A stretch of 64,000 bases of DNA from Lysobacter panacisoli (GCF_009765165.1 NZ_VLNU01000001.1:2858247-2922246), one strand, 5' to 3'. Numbered from the stretch's first letter, positions 8,415-19,861 are shown. Numbers and translations: made by a program. The notes: a model not told the origin generated them from the sequence alone.

Positions 8415-9953
8415 CTAACGACGGCTTCCGCCGAAAATGCTGCCCAGCAGGCCACGCACGATCTGCTGGCCGATGCGGCTGCCGACGGTGCGCGCGGTCT
8501 GCTTGGCCATCGTCTCGACCATGCCCTGGCGGCGCTTCGTGCCGAACACGGCGTCTTTCACGGACTGGCCGAAGCCGCTGTCTTCGGTGTCGTCCTGTTC
8601 GCGCGTGCGCGCCGGCGGTGCCTTGGCCTGTTGCGCGGCGGATTCGGCGCGCGTGGTGAGCATCTCCGCCGCCGAGTCGCGATCGATGCGTTCGTCGTAC
8701 TTGTGCCCGACAGGGCTGCCCGCGCGTACCTGCGCGCGCTCGGCATCGGTGATCGCGCCCATCCGGCAACGCGGCGGTGCGACCAGCGTGCGCTCCACCG
8801 GCATCGGAATGCCCTTGTCCTGCAGCGTCGAGACCAGCGCTTCGCCCGTGCCGAGTTGCGAGATCGCCTTGGCGACGTCGAGCGCGGGGTTGGGCACGAA
8901 GGTCTCGGCCGCGGTCTTCACCGCCTTCTGGTCGCGCGGGGTGAATGCACGCAGCGCATGCTGCACGCGGTTGCCGAGCTGGCCGAGGATGTCGTCGGGC
9001 ACGTCGTCGGGGAACTGCGAGCAGAAATACACGCCCACGCCCTTGGATCGGATCAGGCGCACCACCTGTTCCACGCGCTGCTGCAGCGCCGGCGGCGCGT
9101 CGTCGAACAGCAGGTGCGCTTCGTCGAACACGAAGACGAGCTTGGGTTTGTCGAGGTCGCCGACTTCCGGAAGTGTTTCGAACAGTTCCGACAGCAGCCA
9201 CAGCAGGAAGCTCGAATACAGACGCGGCTTCAGGATCAGCTGCTCGGAGGCGAGAATGTTGACCACGCCGCGACCATCGGGTGTGGTGCGCATCAGGTCG
9301 GCCAGTTCCAGCGCTGGTTCGCCGAAGAACATCTCGCCGCCTTCCTGCTCCAGCCGCAGCAGCGAACGCTGGATCGCGCCGATCGACTGCGCGCTGACCA
9401 GGCCGTAACGCGTGGAGATGTCCTTGCGTTCATCGGCGACCAGGCCGAGCAGAGCACGCAGGTCTTCGAGGTCGAGCAGCAGCAGGCCGCGGTCGTCGGC
9501 CAGCTTGAACACGATGTCGAGCACGCCGGACTGGGTGTCGTTGAGTTCGAGCACACGCGCCAGCAGGGTCGGGCCCATCTCGCTCACGGTGGTGCGCACC
9601 GGGTGCCCCATCTTGCCGAACAGGTCCCAGAACACCGTCGGGTTGGCTTCGTTGGCATAGCCCTCGATGCCGATCTCCGCCACGCGCGCCTGCAGTTTCT
9701 CGTTGCCGGTGCCAGCGACCGCCAGGCCGGCGACATCGCCCTTCACATCCGCCAGGAACACCGGCACGCCAAGCCGCGAGAAGCCTTCGGCCAGCGTCAT
9801 CAGCGTCACCGTCTTGCCCGTACCGGTGGCCCCGGCGACCAGCCCGTGGCGATTGCCGAACTTCGGCTGCAGGTACACGTGGCCCTGCGAGTCGGGCAGG
9901 GACGTCGGCGTGGTGACGGCCTTGCCGATGAGGATGGGGAGCGTGGAGTCCAT
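8415..9953 (-). CDS. HerA-like ATPase (DUF853 family)
   Basis: A 512-residue P-loop ATPase of the HerA/FtsK superfamily, DUF853 branch. The Walker A motif GATGTGKT lies at residues 41-48 and the Walker B motif in [13 protein letters not shown]. The C-terminal third carries a variable linker ([13 protein letters not shown]) and a helical tail ending [13 protein letters not shown]. Family members are annotated as predicted helicases, but no bacterial DUF853 protein has a firmly established role; no NurA-type nuclease is adjacent. The start [13 protein letters not shown] is the family-typical beginning. Confidence 0.88.
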   Translation of the reverse strand: MDSTLPILIGKAVTTPTSLPDSQGHVYLQPKFGNRHGLVAGATGTGKTVTLMTLAEGFSRLGVPVFLADVKGDVAGLAVAGTGNEKLQARVAEIGIEGYANEANPTVFWDLFGKMGHPVRTTVSEMGPTLLARVLELNDTQSGVLDIVFKLADDRGLLLLDLEDLRALLGLVADERKDISTRYGLVSAQSIGAIQRSLLRLEQEGGEMFFGEPALELADLMRTTPDGRGVVNILASEQLILKPRLYSSFLLWLLSELFETLPEVGDLDKPKLVFVFDEAHLLFDDAPPALQQRVEQVVRLIRSKGVGVYFCSQFPDDVPDDILGQLGNRVQHALRAFTPRDQKAVKTAAETFVPNPALDVAKAISQLGTGEALVSTLQDKGIPMPVERTLVAPPRCRMGAITDAERAQVRAGSPVGHKYDERIDRDSAAEMLTTRAESAAQQAKAPPARTREQDDTEDSGFGQSVKDAVFGTKRRQGMVETMAKQTARTVGSRIGQQIVRGLLGSIFGGSRR

Positions 9954-10181
9954 GTCCGGTTCCGGGGGAAGGTGCAGGGATTGTGGACGAGCGCGGCGGC
10001 GCGGCGGAAGCGTGCCCTTCACATGCGCGCCAGCCGGGACTTTTTCCCATGTTCTGCCCGCGAGGCGCGCTGGCGGCGTGACGGCGAGCCCGTTCATGCA
10101 TCCGGATGTCGACAAGGCTTGCCGCGGCTCGAAGCGCGCGGCTAACCTGCCGGCTGCCCCCGCTGTCGCCCGTTGCCGTCC

Positions 10182-11735
10182 ATGCCTGTATTTGCCCGTC
10201 CTTCCGTCGCGCTGCTCGCGCTCGGCCTGGTTGTCTCCGTTCCCAACGCCCACGCCCTTTCCAAGCGCGACCAGGCCGCGGTCGATGTCCTCAACCAGCG
10301 CATGCAGGCGGCGGAGACACGCTATCGCCAGGGCCTGGTACAGATCGGCAACGCCGATCCGGCCGGACGGACCGAGGTGGACGCCGCGCTGGAGGACATG
10401 GAAGACGTGATGGCCGCCTGCGTGAAGCAGAAGGGCTGCTCGCCCACGACCATGCTCACCGCCTACAAGCGCCTGCTCAAGCAGAACGCCGACGTCGCCG
10501 CCGGCGACGAAGTGCCCGAGGACAACGACGACGAAGGCGCCGGCAGCATCACCGCCGACGTGCCCGAGGCCGCGCGCGCCGCCGCGCTGCTCAGCGCCGA
10601 CGGCCAGCAGTTCGTGAAGATGGTCCAGTACAACCCGGCCGTGCAGGCCGGCATCCGTCGCTGGCTGACCGACATGCGGCCGGCACTGATGGACACCTTC
10701 GAGAACTACCAGTACCTGCGCCAGAACATGTGGCCGCAGTTCCAGCGCGCCGGACTTCCGGAGGCACTGCTGTTCGGCGTGATGGCGAAGGAATCCAACG
10801 GCCGCGTGCATTCGACCTCGCGTGCGGGCGCAGCCGGCCCGATGCAGTTCATGTACTCGACCGGCCGCCGTTTCGGTCTCGGCGAGGACGGCACGGGCTT
10901 CGACACGCGCTACGACGCGCGCGCTTCCTCGCAGGCGGCGGCGTCGTACTTCAACGAGCGCCTGGGCCAGCTCAACCGCAGCATCGAACTGTCGCTGGCC
11001 GCGTACAACGGCGGCGAGGGTCGCGCGCAGCGCGTCTACAACAGCTCCGGCGGCCGCAATTTCTGGGACGAGTCGGTCTACAACCAGTTCCCGGCCGAAA
11101 CCCGCGACTACGTGCCGATGGTGATCGCCGCGGCATGGCTGTTCCTGCATCCGAAGGAATACGGCCTGACCCCGCCCAAGGTCGATGCGCGCCCGGCGCC
11201 GTTGCGCCTGAGCAAGGGCAGCTCGATCTACGAGCTCACCATCTGCCTGGGCAACGGCGGCACGCGCGATGGATTCATGCGCGCACTGCGCAATCTCAAC
11301 CCGCGCTACGAAGCCGATCGCTGGCTGCCGGCCGGCACTACGCTCAGCGCAACCAGCAAGATCGTCGCGCTGTACAACCGCCATTGCATCAGCGGCCAGC
11401 GCGCCGACCTGGCGCACACGCTCGTCACCAGCGATGCGAGTTCCGCCATCGTCCGCACCGGCCCGGTGACGCCGCTGCCGGACGACGACGCGGTGTACGA
11501 GGCCGAAACCGCCGGCACCGGCGCGGCCGGCGCGACCGCCGCCAGTGCCGCGCCCAAGCCGCGCAAGCCGGCGCGTCCGGGCTCGTACACGGTCAAGCGG
11601 GGCGAAACCCTTACCGCGATCGCGCAGAAGTTCCAGTGCGATACCGGCGACCTCGCCAAGGCCAACAAGCTCAAGGCCCCGCGCTACGCGATCCGCCCCG
11701 GCCAGAAGCTCAAGCTGGACGGCTGCGAGGGCTGA
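10182..11735 (+). CDS. MltD-like membrane-bound lytic transglycosylase with LysM
   Basis: A 517-residue periplasmic peptidoglycan lytic transglycosylase. A signal peptide (VALLALGLVVSVPNAHA) is followed by an SLT domain whose catalytic Glu (about residue 202) lies in FGVMAKESNGRV, then SRAGAAGPMQFMYSTGRRFGL and LSLAAYNGGEGRAQRV. A C-terminal LysM domain (about residue 467, YTVKRGETLTAIAQKF) binds peptidoglycan. Domain order matches MltD with one LysM. I chose the ATG at 10,182; a TTG three codons upstream is possible. There is no lipobox Cys, unlike E. coli MltD, so anchoring may differ. Confidence 0.9.
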   Translation: MPVFARPSVALLALGLVVSVPNAHALSKRDQAAVDVLNQRMQAAETRYRQGLVQIGNADPAGRTEVDAALEDMEDVMAACVKQKGCSPTTMLTAYKRLLKQNADVAAGDEVPEDNDDEGAGSITADVPEAARAAALLSADGQQFVKMVQYNPAVQAGIRRWLTDMRPALMDTFENYQYLRQNMWPQFQRAGLPEALLFGVMAKESNGRVHSTSRAGAAGPMQFMYSTGRRFGLGEDGTGFDTRYDARASSQAAASYFNERLGQLNRSIELSLAAYNGGEGRAQRVYNSSGGRNFWDESVYNQFPAETRDYVPMVIAAAWLFLHPKEYGLTPPKVDARPAPLRLSKGSSIYELTICLGNGGTRDGFMRALRNLNPRYEADRWLPAGTTLSATSKIVALYNRHCISGQRADLAHTLVTSDASSAIVRTGPVTPLPDDDAVYEAETAGTGAAGATAASAAPKPRKPARPGSYTVKRGETLTAIAQKFQCDTGDLAKANKLKAPRYAIRPGQKLKLDGCEG

Positions 11736-11827
11736 GGCCCGCACGGGCGAATGCCCGCCAGGCCCGGACGGTTGAGCCCGGGCCCCGGACGGAGGAAGCT
11801 ACGCCGGTCGAAGGGGACGACAGGGGG

Positions 11828-12484
11828 ATGGGCATGGCCTGGAACTGGATCGCCGGACTGTTCCGGCGCCGCGACGCTGCCGCGCAGCCGGACGACGCCG
11901 CGAAGCAGCAGGAACTCCTCGAGGAACTGCGCAGCTACATCGTCCGCGACCTGCGCGGCGGTTACCTCGAGGTCGACACCATCGTCGACAACGCGCTGGA
12001 AGTGATCGACGCACAACCGCACGGCGCCGACGAACTGCGCGCCCACGCGCAGCAACTCTTGCAGTCGGAAATCGCGGCCTACCGTCTCGACGCGGCCGGC
12101 TGGCCCGACGTGACCGACCACGACCGCCTCGAACAGGCGTTCTCCACGCTGGAGACGCAGGGCGTGGTGTGCCGGCAGAACTTCACCTGCTGCGGCACCT
12201 GTGGCGTGGCGGAGATCGGCGACGAGATGCATGCGACGCGCGAGCGCGGCGGCCCCGTCAACGGTTACGCGTTCTTCCACATGCAGGACACCGAGAGCGC
12301 CATCGACGGCTACGGCCTGTTCCTGAACTACGGCGCGGTCGAGGAAGGCGAGGCGGCGGCGGTGTCGGTTGCACGCAGCATCGTCGATACGATCTCCTCG
12401 GTCGGCCTGCCGGTGGAATGGGATGGCGACTGGGGCAAGCGCATCTTCGTGAGGCTGCAATGGCAACGACGACTGGCACTGTGA
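11828..12484 (+). CDS. DUF6891 family protein
   Basis: A 218-residue soluble protein of unknown function. The C-terminal half has the DUF6891 pattern: CRQNFTCCGTCGVAEIGDEM with four clustered cysteines, then GYAFFHMQDTESA, LYG-like FLNYGAVEEGE and WDGDWGKRIFVRLQWQRRL. The clustered Cys residues could bind metal, but that is inference. The 3' end overlaps the start of the lysoplasmalogenase gene by 25 nt in another frame, so the two are probably co-expressed. Confidence 0.75.
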   Translation: MGMAWNWIAGLFRRRDAAAQPDDAAKQQELLEELRSYIVRDLRGGYLEVDTIVDNALEVIDAQPHGADELRAHAQQLLQSEIAAYRLDAAGWPDVTDHDRLEQAFSTLETQGVVCRQNFTCCGTCGVAEIGDEMHATRERGGPVNGYAFFHMQDTESAIDGYGLFLNYGAVEEGEAAAVSVARSIVDTISSVGLPVEWDGDWGKRIFVRLQWQRRLAL

Positions 12485-13131
12485 CACGCACGGGTTCCTT
12501 CACATGGGCGGTGGCGATCGCCGCCGGCCTCGCCATCGCCGGTGCGTACCTGCCGGCGATGCCGTGGCTGCACTGGCTGTTCAAGCCGCTGACGACACTG
12601 CTGATCGCGTGGAGCGTGTGGCGGATGGCGTCCGCCGTGCCGCGCTATCGCACGTGGTTGCTGGTCGGGCTGGTGCTGTCGACGTTCGGCGACGTGTTCC
12701 TGATGTTGCCGGTCGATGCGTTCGTGCCGGGCCTGGCGAGTTTCCTGCTCGCGCACCTGGCGTACCTGCTGGCGTTGCGCCAGCGCGGGCGGTGGTTCGC
12801 GTCGTTGTGGCCGTTCGCGCTGTACGCGCTCGTCGCGGGCATCGTGCTGTCGCAGCTGTGGCCTGGGTTGCCGGATGCGCTGCGCGTGCCGGTGGTCGTC
12901 TACGTGGTCGTACTCGCCGCGATGGCGGCGCAGGCGCTGGCGGTGTGGTGGCGACAGCGCGATGCCGCCAGTGCGAGCGCGGCCATCGGTGGCGCGTGCT
13001 TCGTGCTGTCCGATGCGTTGCTGGCGTGGGACCGCTTCGTCGTGCCGTTCGCGGCGGCGTCGGCTGCGGTGCTGGCGAGCTATTGGCTCGCGCAGTGGGG
13101 ACTCGCGCGCTCGCTTCCGCCGCGCGATTGA
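12460..13131 (+). CDS. lysoplasmalogenase, YhhN family
   Basis: A 223-residue membrane protein with about eight hydrophobic helices, matching the YhhN/TMEM86 family. Signature features include the LFKPLTTLLIAW motif in the second helix, STFGDVFLML with the conserved Asp, and FVLSDALLAWDRF near the C-terminus. Characterised relatives cleave the vinyl-ether bond of lysoplasmalogens. The ATG at 12,460 lies inside the end of the upstream DUF6891 gene; the start is fixed by the need for the first helix. Confidence 0.85.
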   Translation: MATTTGTVTRTGSFTWAVAIAAGLAIAGAYLPAMPWLHWLFKPLTTLLIAWSVWRMASAVPRYRTWLLVGLVLSTFGDVFLMLPVDAFVPGLASFLLAHLAYLLALRQRGRWFASLWPFALYALVAGIVLSQLWPGLPDALRVPVVVYVVVLAAMAAQALAVWWRQRDAASASAAIGGACFVLSDALLAWDRFVVPFAAASAAVLASYWLAQWGLARSLPPRD

Positions 13132-13214
13132 GTAGCCCGGGTAAGCGAAGCGCACCCGGGTTTGCATATCACCTCGCGTGACATCCCCGGGTGCGCTTCG
13201 CTTACCCGGGCTAC
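13132..13214. repeat. perfect 29-bp inverted repeat between convergent genes
   Basis: Left arm 13,132-13,160 begins GTAGCCCGGGTAAGCGAAGC; the right arm 13,186-13,214 is its exact reverse complement, with 25 nt between. It starts at the stop codon of the YhhN gene and ends 25 nt before the stop of psd. It could act as a bidirectional terminator, but there is no T-run. The arm sequence looks like a dispersed palindromic element rather than a gene-specific terminator. Confidence 0.85.
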
Positions 13215-13239
13215 AGAGCCTGCAAGGCGATCCGTCGAT

Positions 13240-14082
13240 TCAGCGACGCGTGGCGAGCTTCTCGCCCAGCCGCACTGGCGATTCCGCGCCCAGCGACGGA
13301 TTCATGGCCGCCACGCCCGGCGGCAGCAGCACGATCACGGTCGAGCCGTAGTTGAAGCGCGCCATCTCGGCGAAACGCTCCAGGGTGATGCCCTTGCCGC
13401 GATAGTCCTTGCGGTTGATGCGGTCGCCGTATCGCGGGATCTCCACGCCGCTCCACACCGTTTCCACGCCCGACACCAGCAGCGCGCCGACCATCACCAT
13501 CGCCATCGGGCCGAAGTCGGTGTCGAAGTGGCACACCAGCCGCTCGTTGCGCGCGAACAGGCGCGGCACGTTGGCCACCGCCGCGGTGCCGACGCTGAAG
13601 AGGCGGCCGGGCACGTGCACGGTCTCGCGCAGCGTGCCGGTCCACGGCATGTGCACGCGGTGGTAGTCCTTCGGCGACAGGTAGACCGTGGCGAACAGGC
13701 CGCTGTTGAACGGCTCCGCGGCGGCTTCGTCGCCGAGCAGTTCGCTCGCGGTGAACGACTGGCCCTTGGCCTGGAAGATGCGGCCGTTCTCGATCGGCCC
13801 GCACTGGCTGACGTGACCGTCGGCCGGCATCAGCAACGCGCGCGGATCGGCATCGGGCACGCGTGCGCCCGGCTTGAGCGCGCGGGTGAAGAACGCATTG
13901 AACGTGGGGTAGGCTCGCGGATCGGGTTCGGCGGCCTCGCCGAGGTTCACGCCGAAGCGGCGCGTGACGGTGTCGATCAGCCACTGCTTCAGGCCGGGCG
14001 ATTCCGAATACGCGAGCGAACGGGCCATCGACGACAGCAGGCGGTGCGGCAGGACGTAGGTGAGGGCAGTGACCAGGCTCAT
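13240..14082 (-). CDS. psd: phosphatidylserine decarboxylase proenzyme
   Basis: A 280-residue Psd proenzyme, which makes phosphatidylethanolamine at the inner membrane. Catalytic features present are [22 protein letters not shown] and the autocleavage site near the C-terminus, [14 protein letters not shown]. Cleavage between G and S in GST creates the pyruvoyl prosthetic group; the family usually has LGST or FGST, so Tyr before GST is a mild variation. Length is normal for the bacterial short class. It is convergent with the YhhN gene. Confidence 0.95.
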   Translation of the reverse strand: MSLVTALTYVLPHRLLSSMARSLAYSESPGLKQWLIDTVTRRFGVNLGEAAEPDPRAYPTFNAFFTRALKPGARVPDADPRALLMPADGHVSQCGPIENGRIFQAKGQSFTASELLGDEAAAEPFNSGLFATVYLSPKDYHRVHMPWTGTLRETVHVPGRLFSVGTAAVANVPRLFARNERLVCHFDTDFGPMAMVMVGALLVSGVETVWSGVEIPRYGDRINRKDYRGKGITLERFAEMARFNYGSTVIVLLPPGVAAMNPSLGAESPVRLGEKLATRR

Positions 14083-14154
14083 GGATTCGACGTGTGTGCG
14101 GAGGCTGCCGGCGCGCGTGGCCGGCGTGCGGGATGCGTGTGGCGTGCCGCGAGG

Positions 14155-14808
14155 TTAGGGCGCGGCCGGCGACGCCTGCGTCAAGGCGGTCATGTCAGCG
14201 GCGATGGCCAGCGGCTCGAACGGCGGCTGCACGATGCCGGCCATGCGCCCCTGCGGATCGAGCACGGCCATCGAGGCGCTGTGGTCCATCGAGTACTGGT
14301 CGGCCGGGATGCCCTCCGGCGCCGGCACCTTGGCGAACACCATGCTCAGCGACTTGGCGAAGTTCTCCAGCGCGGGCACGTCGGCGGTCGCGGCCAGTGT
14401 GTCGCGGTGGAAGGCGTGCGCGTACGAGCCGATCAGGTCGGGCGTGTCGCGCTCGGGATCGACCGAAACGAACAGCAGGCGCGGGCGCACGGATTCCGGC
14501 AGCGCGGCCCACTGCTTCTGGGCCTTGGCCATTTCCGCCAGCGTGGTCGGGCACACGTCCGGGCAATGGGTGAAGCCGAGGAAGACCAGGGTCCAGTGGC
14601 CCTTCAGTTCGCCCGGGACCAGCGCGGTGCCGTCGGACTGGCGCAGGTTGAAGGTCGGCAGTTCGCGCGCCGGCGAGAACAGGCGCACGGCCCGCGTCTG
14701 CGGCAGCGATGGCCCGGCAGGCGGCGCGAAGAAGTGCTGCGCGGCCCACAGGCCGAGGGCGGCGGCCAGCGCGGCGATCAGGATGTAGACCGTGGTGCGG
14801 TTGAACAT
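14155..14808 (-). CDS. SCO1/SenC/PrrC family copper chaperone
   Basis: A 217-residue membrane-anchored thioredoxin-fold protein. One N-terminal helix (residues 7-24) anchors it to the periplasmic face. The copper ligands are C82 and C86 in HCPDVCP and H176 in MDHSAS; FVSVDPERDTPDLIGSYAHAF is family typical. SCO proteins deliver copper to the CuA site of cytochrome c oxidase. It lies upstream of psd on the same strand, 72 nt apart, and is divergent from prmB. Confidence 0.92.
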   Translation of the reverse strand: MFNRTTVYILIAALAAALGLWAAQHFFAPPAGPSLPQTRAVRLFSPARELPTFNLRQSDGTALVPGELKGHWTLVFLGFTHCPDVCPTTLAEMAKAQKQWAALPESVRPRLLFVSVDPERDTPDLIGSYAHAFHRDTLAATADVPALENFAKSLSMVFAKVPAPEGIPADQYSMDHSASMAVLDPQGRMAGIVQPPFEPLAIAADMTALTQASPAAP

Positions 14809-14861
14809 GGCGTGGACGGGGCGATGAGGATGCGCCGGGCATGATACCGGGCGCGGCCCCT

Positions 14862-14867
14862 TATAAT
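14862..14867 (+). promoter_or_regulatory. candidate -10 box upstream of prmB
   Basis: A perfect TATAAT, 28 nt before the prmB start, lies in the gap between the divergent SCO and prmB genes. No good -35 match is visible 16-18 nt upstream, so the assignment is tentative. Confidence 0.35.
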
Positions 14868-14894
14868 CGCCGACCCCCTCCGCAAGGCCCCGCC

Positions 14895-15836
14895 ATGACC
14901 GGCATCGCGACCCCCGAGACCGTGCAGTTCCAGCAGGTCTCGATCATCGACCTGATCCGCTACGGCGGCAGCCGCTTCAACGAGGCCGGCCTGACCTTCG
15001 GCCACAGCTACGACAACGCACTGGACGAAGCGACGCAGCTGGTCCTGCACGCGCTGCACCTGCCGCACGACCTGAGCCCCGTGTATGGCGCCTCGCGCGT
15101 CACCGCGGACGAGCAGGCGCGCGTGCTGGCGCTGTTCGAGCGCCGCGTGCGCGAGCGCGTCCCGGCCGCCTACCTGACCGGCGAGGCCTGGTTCGCGGGC
15201 CTGAGCTTCAAGAGCGATGCGCGCGCGCTGGTGCCGCGTTCGCCGATCGCCGAGCTGATCACGACCGGCTTCGAGCCGTGGCTGGGCGGTCGCGAAGTCG
15301 AACGCGTGCTCGACCTGTGCACCGGTTCGGGCTGCATCGCCATTGCCACTGCGCACTACCACCCGCACTGGGAGGTCGACGGCGTCGACATCAACGACGA
15401 CGCATTGTCGCTGGCGAAGGAAAACAAGGAACGCCTGCACGCGGGCAACGTCACCCTGCGCAAGTCGGACCTGTTCGAGGGGCTGAAGGGCCAGGTCTAC
15501 GACCTGATCGTCACCAATCCGCCGTACGTCACCGACGACGAGACCGATGCGCTGCCGAAGGAATACTCCTTCGAACCCGAACTCGGCCTGCGCGCGGGCC
15601 ACGACGGCCTCGACCTCGCGCTGAAAATCCTGCGCGACGCGCCGGACCACCTGAGCGAGCAGGGCCTGCTGATCTGCGAAGTCGGCGAAGCGGAAAACGC
15701 GCTGGTCGAACTGCTGCCGGAGCTGCCGATGGCGTGGGTGGAATTCAAGGTCGGCCAGATGGGCATCTTCGTGGTCGAACGCGCGGACCTGGTCGAGCAT
15801 CACGCGAAGATCAAGGCGCTCGCGGACGCACGCTGA
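14895..15836 (+). CDS. prmB: 50S ribosomal protein L3 glutamine methyltransferase PrmB
   Basis: A 313-residue N5-glutamine methyltransferase. The SAM-binding motif is VLDLCTGSGCIAIA and the glutamine-binding motif NPPYV lies at about residues 208-212. The N-terminus (SIIDLIRYGGSRFNEAGLTFGHSYDNALDEA) and the position directly before aroC match PrmB, which methylates ribosomal protein L3, rather than PrmC. I chose the ATG at 14,895, which leaves room for the upstream TATAAT. Confidence 0.93.
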   Translation: MTGIATPETVQFQQVSIIDLIRYGGSRFNEAGLTFGHSYDNALDEATQLVLHALHLPHDLSPVYGASRVTADEQARVLALFERRVRERVPAAYLTGEAWFAGLSFKSDARALVPRSPIAELITTGFEPWLGGREVERVLDLCTGSGCIAIATAHYHPHWEVDGVDINDDALSLAKENKERLHAGNVTLRKSDLFEGLKGQVYDLIVTNPPYVTDDETDALPKEYSFEPELGLRAGHDGLDLALKILRDAPDHLSEQGLLICEVGEAENALVELLPELPMAWVEFKVGQMGIFVVERADLVEHHAKIKALADAR

Positions 15837-15850
15837 GGCATCCTCTGCTG

Positions 15851-16020
15851 TTCCCTTCTCCCCTTGTGGGAGAAGGTGCCCAAAGGGCGGAAGAGGGGTA
15901 CGCGCAGCGTGCACGGCTTACCCCTCTCCCTGGCCGCCTGCGTCGGCCTGTCCCTCTCAGCTCTGCACTCCCTGCGGTCGCCGCAAGGGGAGAGGGAGGC
16001 AAGCAAGGCACTTGCTTCTC
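15851..16020. repeat. intergenic palindromic repeat region between prmB and aroC
   Basis: This 249-nt gap holds no gene. A hairpin at 15,854-15,876 has a 9-bp stem (CCTTCTCCC / GGGAGAAGG) and continues into GTGCCCAAAGGGCGGAAGAG. A second part at about 15,975-16,000 carries CCGCAAGGGGAGAGGGAGG in related wording. It resembles a dispersed element common in intergenic DNA of this family; an analogous unit lies between trpB and trpA. Confidence 0.65.
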
Positions 16021-16085
16021 ACAACGGTCGCAGCAGCAACCAAATCCGATTGCTACAGTTGGGCCTGACCTGAGCGGATCCTCCC

Positions 16086-17189
16086 GTGTCCAGCAACAGT
16101 TTCGGCAAGCTCCTCACCGTCACCACCTTCGGCGAAAGCCACGGGCCCGCGATCGGCTGCGTGGTCGACGGTTGCCCGCCCGGCATCGCCATCGCGCCGG
16201 AGGATTTCCGCCACGACCTCGAGCGTCGCGCCACCGGACGCACGCGCCACACGTCGCAGCGCCATGAGGCCGACGAGGTCGAGATCCTCAGCGGTGTGTA
16301 CGAAGGCGTCACCACGGGCACGCCGATCGCGCTGCTGATCCGCAACACCGACCAGCGCAGCAAGGACTACGCGAAGATCGCAGAGCAGTTCCGGCCCGGC
16401 CACGCGGACTACACCTACTGGCAGAAGTACGGCATTCGCGATCCGCGCGGTGGCGGGCGTTCGTCCGCGCGCGAGACCACCATGCGCGTGGCCGCGGGCG
16501 TGATCGCGAAGAAGTGGCTGGCCGACCGCCACGGCGTGCACGTGCAGGGCTGGCTGTCGCAGATCGGCGAGATCGTGCCGCACGGCTTCGATCTGTCCGC
16601 GGTCGAGAACAACCCGTTCTTCTGGCCCGACACGCGCCAGGTGACGGAGCTGGAGCTGTACATGGACGCGCTGCGCAAGTCCGGCGATTCGGTCGGCGCG
16701 CGCGTGGACGTGATCGCGACGAACGTGCCGCCCGGCTGGGGCGAACCGATCTACGGCAAGCTCGACGGCGAACTGGCCAGCGCGTTGATGAGCATCAACG
16801 CGGTCAAGGGCGTGGAGATCGGCGACGGTTTCGGCGTGGTCGCGCAGAAGGGCAGCGAACATCGCGACCAGATCACGCCGCAGGGCTTCGCCAGCAACCA
16901 CGCCGGCGGCATCCTCGGTGGCATCAGCACGGGCCAGCCGGTGCGCTGCTCGGTGGCGTTCAAGCCGACGTCGAGCCTGCGCCTGCCGATCGACAGTCTC
17001 GACATCCACGGCGATGTCGCCGAAGTCGTCACTACCGGTCGCCACGATCCGTGCGTCGGCATCCGCGCGACCCCCATCTGCGAGGCGATGGTCGCACTGG
17101 TGCTGATGGACCAGGCGCTGCGCCACCGCGCGCAGTGCGGCGACGTCGGTGAGGTCACACCGCGTGTTCCCGCACAGCGCGATGGCTGA
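16086..17189 (+). CDS. aroC: chorismate synthase
   Basis: A 367-residue chorismate synthase, which converts EPSP to chorismate using reduced FMN. All signatures are present: [18 protein letters not shown] (signature 1), [17 protein letters not shown] (signature 2) and [17 protein letters not shown] (signature 3), plus [11 protein letters not shown]. The start is a GTG at 16,086 that reads [19 protein letters not shown], the standard N-terminus. The 3' end overlaps the next gene by 8 nt. The prmB-aroC order is widely conserved. Confidence 0.97.
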   Translation: MSSNSFGKLLTVTTFGESHGPAIGCVVDGCPPGIAIAPEDFRHDLERRATGRTRHTSQRHEADEVEILSGVYEGVTTGTPIALLIRNTDQRSKDYAKIAEQFRPGHADYTYWQKYGIRDPRGGGRSSARETTMRVAAGVIAKKWLADRHGVHVQGWLSQIGEIVPHGFDLSAVENNPFFWPDTRQVTELELYMDALRKSGDSVGARVDVIATNVPPGWGEPIYGKLDGELASALMSINAVKGVEIGDGFGVVAQKGSEHRDQITPQGFASNHAGGILGGISTGQPVRCSVAFKPTSSLRLPIDSLDIHGDVAEVVTTGRHDPCVGIRATPICEAMVALVLMDQALRHRAQCGDVGEVTPRVPAQRDG

Positions 17190-18213
17190 TACACGGCTAC
17201 GCGTCTGGGTCTCGCAACCGCTGTTCGGCGACATCGTTGGACGGCTGCGCGAGCACTTCGACGTGGTCGAGACCGCGCGCGTGGGCAAGCATTCGCCACA
17301 GGACATCGCGCACGCGCTCGCGGGCTGCGACGGCGCACTGGTCACGCTCAACGATCCCATCGGCGCCGCCGAGGTCGCGAACGCGCCGCGCCTGCGCGCC
17401 ATCGCGAATGTCGGCGTCGGCTACAACAACCTCGATGTGTCGGCGCTGACGGCGGCGGGCGTCGTCGTCACCAACACTCCCGACGTGCTGACCGAAACCA
17501 CGGCCGACTTCGGCTTCGCGCTGATGATGGCCGCCGCGCGCCGCATCACCGAGGCCGAACGCTGGTTGCGCGACGGCCAGTGGCGGCAGTGGAGTTTCGA
17601 GACGCTGCTCGGCAGCGACCTCCACGGCGCGACGCTGGGCATCCTCGGCATGGGCCGGATCGGGCAGGGCATCGCGCGTCGCGCGTCGGGTTTCCGCATG
17701 CGCGTGCGCTACCACAACCGCTCGCGCCTGCCCGCCGACGTCGAACGCGATTGCCGCGCTGAGTACGTCGACCTCGACACGCTGCTGTCCAGCGCCGACC
17801 ATCTCGTGCTGGTTCTGCCGTATTCGCCGGCCGTGCATCACCTCATCGATGCCACTGCGCTGGCGAAGATGAAGCCCACCGCGACGCTGACCAACATCGC
17901 GCGTGGCGGCATCGTCGATGAGGACGCGCTGGCCGAAGCGCTCGCCAGCGGTCGCCTCGCCGCGGCCGGACTGGACGTGTACGAGGGCGAGCCCGCGGTG
18001 AACCCGCGCCTGCTCGCCTTGCGCAATGTCGTGCTGACGCCGCACATCGCGAGCGGCAGCCTCGCCACGCGGCGCGCGATGGTCACGTTGGCTGTCGACA
18101 ACCTGATCGCTGCGCTCGGCCACGGCCCGGACGCGGGACGTCCGCCCACGCCGGTGAACGCCGACGCACTGGCGGCGCGGGATGCGAAAACGGGACTCAA
18201 ACGCGGCGCCTGA
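17182..18213 (+). CDS. D-2-hydroxyacid dehydrogenase (glyoxylate/hydroxypyruvate reductase-like)
   Basis: A 343-residue NAD(P)-dependent D-isomer 2-hydroxyacid dehydrogenase. The Rossmann motif is [17 protein letters not shown]; the catalytic Arg is in [14 protein letters not shown], the Glu in LDVYEGEP, and the His in [11 protein letters not shown]. The family includes glyoxylate reductase, hydroxypyruvate reductase and 2-ketogluconate reductase; the spacing resembles the GhrB group, but the substrate is not certain. The ATG at 17,182 overlaps the aroC end by 8 nt, indicating coupling. Confidence 0.9.
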   Translation: MADTRLRVWVSQPLFGDIVGRLREHFDVVETARVGKHSPQDIAHALAGCDGALVTLNDPIGAAEVANAPRLRAIANVGVGYNNLDVSALTAAGVVVTNTPDVLTETTADFGFALMMAAARRITEAERWLRDGQWRQWSFETLLGSDLHGATLGILGMGRIGQGIARRASGFRMRVRYHNRSRLPADVERDCRAEYVDLDTLLSSADHLVLVLPYSPAVHHLIDATALAKMKPTATLTNIARGGIVDEDALAEALASGRLAAAGLDVYEGEPAVNPRLLALRNVVLTPHIASGSLATRRAMVTLAVDNLIAALGHGPDAGRPPTPVNADALAARDAKTGLKRGA

Positions 18214-18282
18214 CTCGCTCCGCCACCGTTCGATCCGCCGGATAATTGCCGGCACCCGCTACGCCAATCCACGCCGTCCGCC

Positions 18283-18642
18283 ATGCAGCGACTCGTCCAG
18301 ATCCGCTCCTACCAGCTCAGGCCGCACGCGCGCGCCGCGTTCCATCGCGCGTTCGTCGAGCAGGCCGTGCCGATGCTGCGCGAATGGGGCCACGACGTGG
18401 TGGCCTTCGGGCCGTCGCCGCACCAGGCCGAGGGTTATTTCCTGATCCGCGCCTACGACGACCTGGCCGACCTGGAATCCCGCCAGGACGCCTTCTACGC
18501 CTCGCCGCAATGGCGGCAAGGTCCGCGCGAAACCGTGCTGGCGATGATCGAGCAGTACCTGGATGCGGTACTGTGGCTGTCTCCGGACGCCATCGAGGAC
18601 CTGCGACGCCGCAACGGCGGCAGCGCGGGCCCGTCCGGCTGA
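18283..18642 (+). CDS. NIPSNAP family protein
   Basis: A 119-residue alpha/beta-barrel protein of the NIPSNAP group. It has the RSYQLRPHARAAFHRAFVEQAVPMLREWGHDVVAFGPS pattern in pieces, then GYFLIRAYDDLADLESRQDAFYASPQWRQGPRE, typical of these ferredoxin-like-fold proteins. Bacterial members have no assigned biochemical role. It is a single gene between the dehydrogenase and asd. Confidence 0.85.
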   Translation: MQRLVQIRSYQLRPHARAAFHRAFVEQAVPMLREWGHDVVAFGPSPHQAEGYFLIRAYDDLADLESRQDAFYASPQWRQGPRETVLAMIEQYLDAVLWLSPDAIEDLRRRNGGSAGPSG

Positions 18643-18724
18643 GCGCGGACACGCATGCAACACCCTCCGGAATGGGTCCGGCGGTTCCACACGCGGTACT
18701 TCCAACCACGACAAGAAGGAAACA

Positions 18725-19750
<1,026 letters not shown>

Positions 19751-19861
19751 GGCGGGCGTAGCCCCCAATCCGTCGCCGATGTCGCAATCGGCGGCGGTTT
19801 CAATTGCTACCGGACCCGCCGACGGCTAGAGTCGCGCCGGGGGACGGGCACGGGATCCGAA

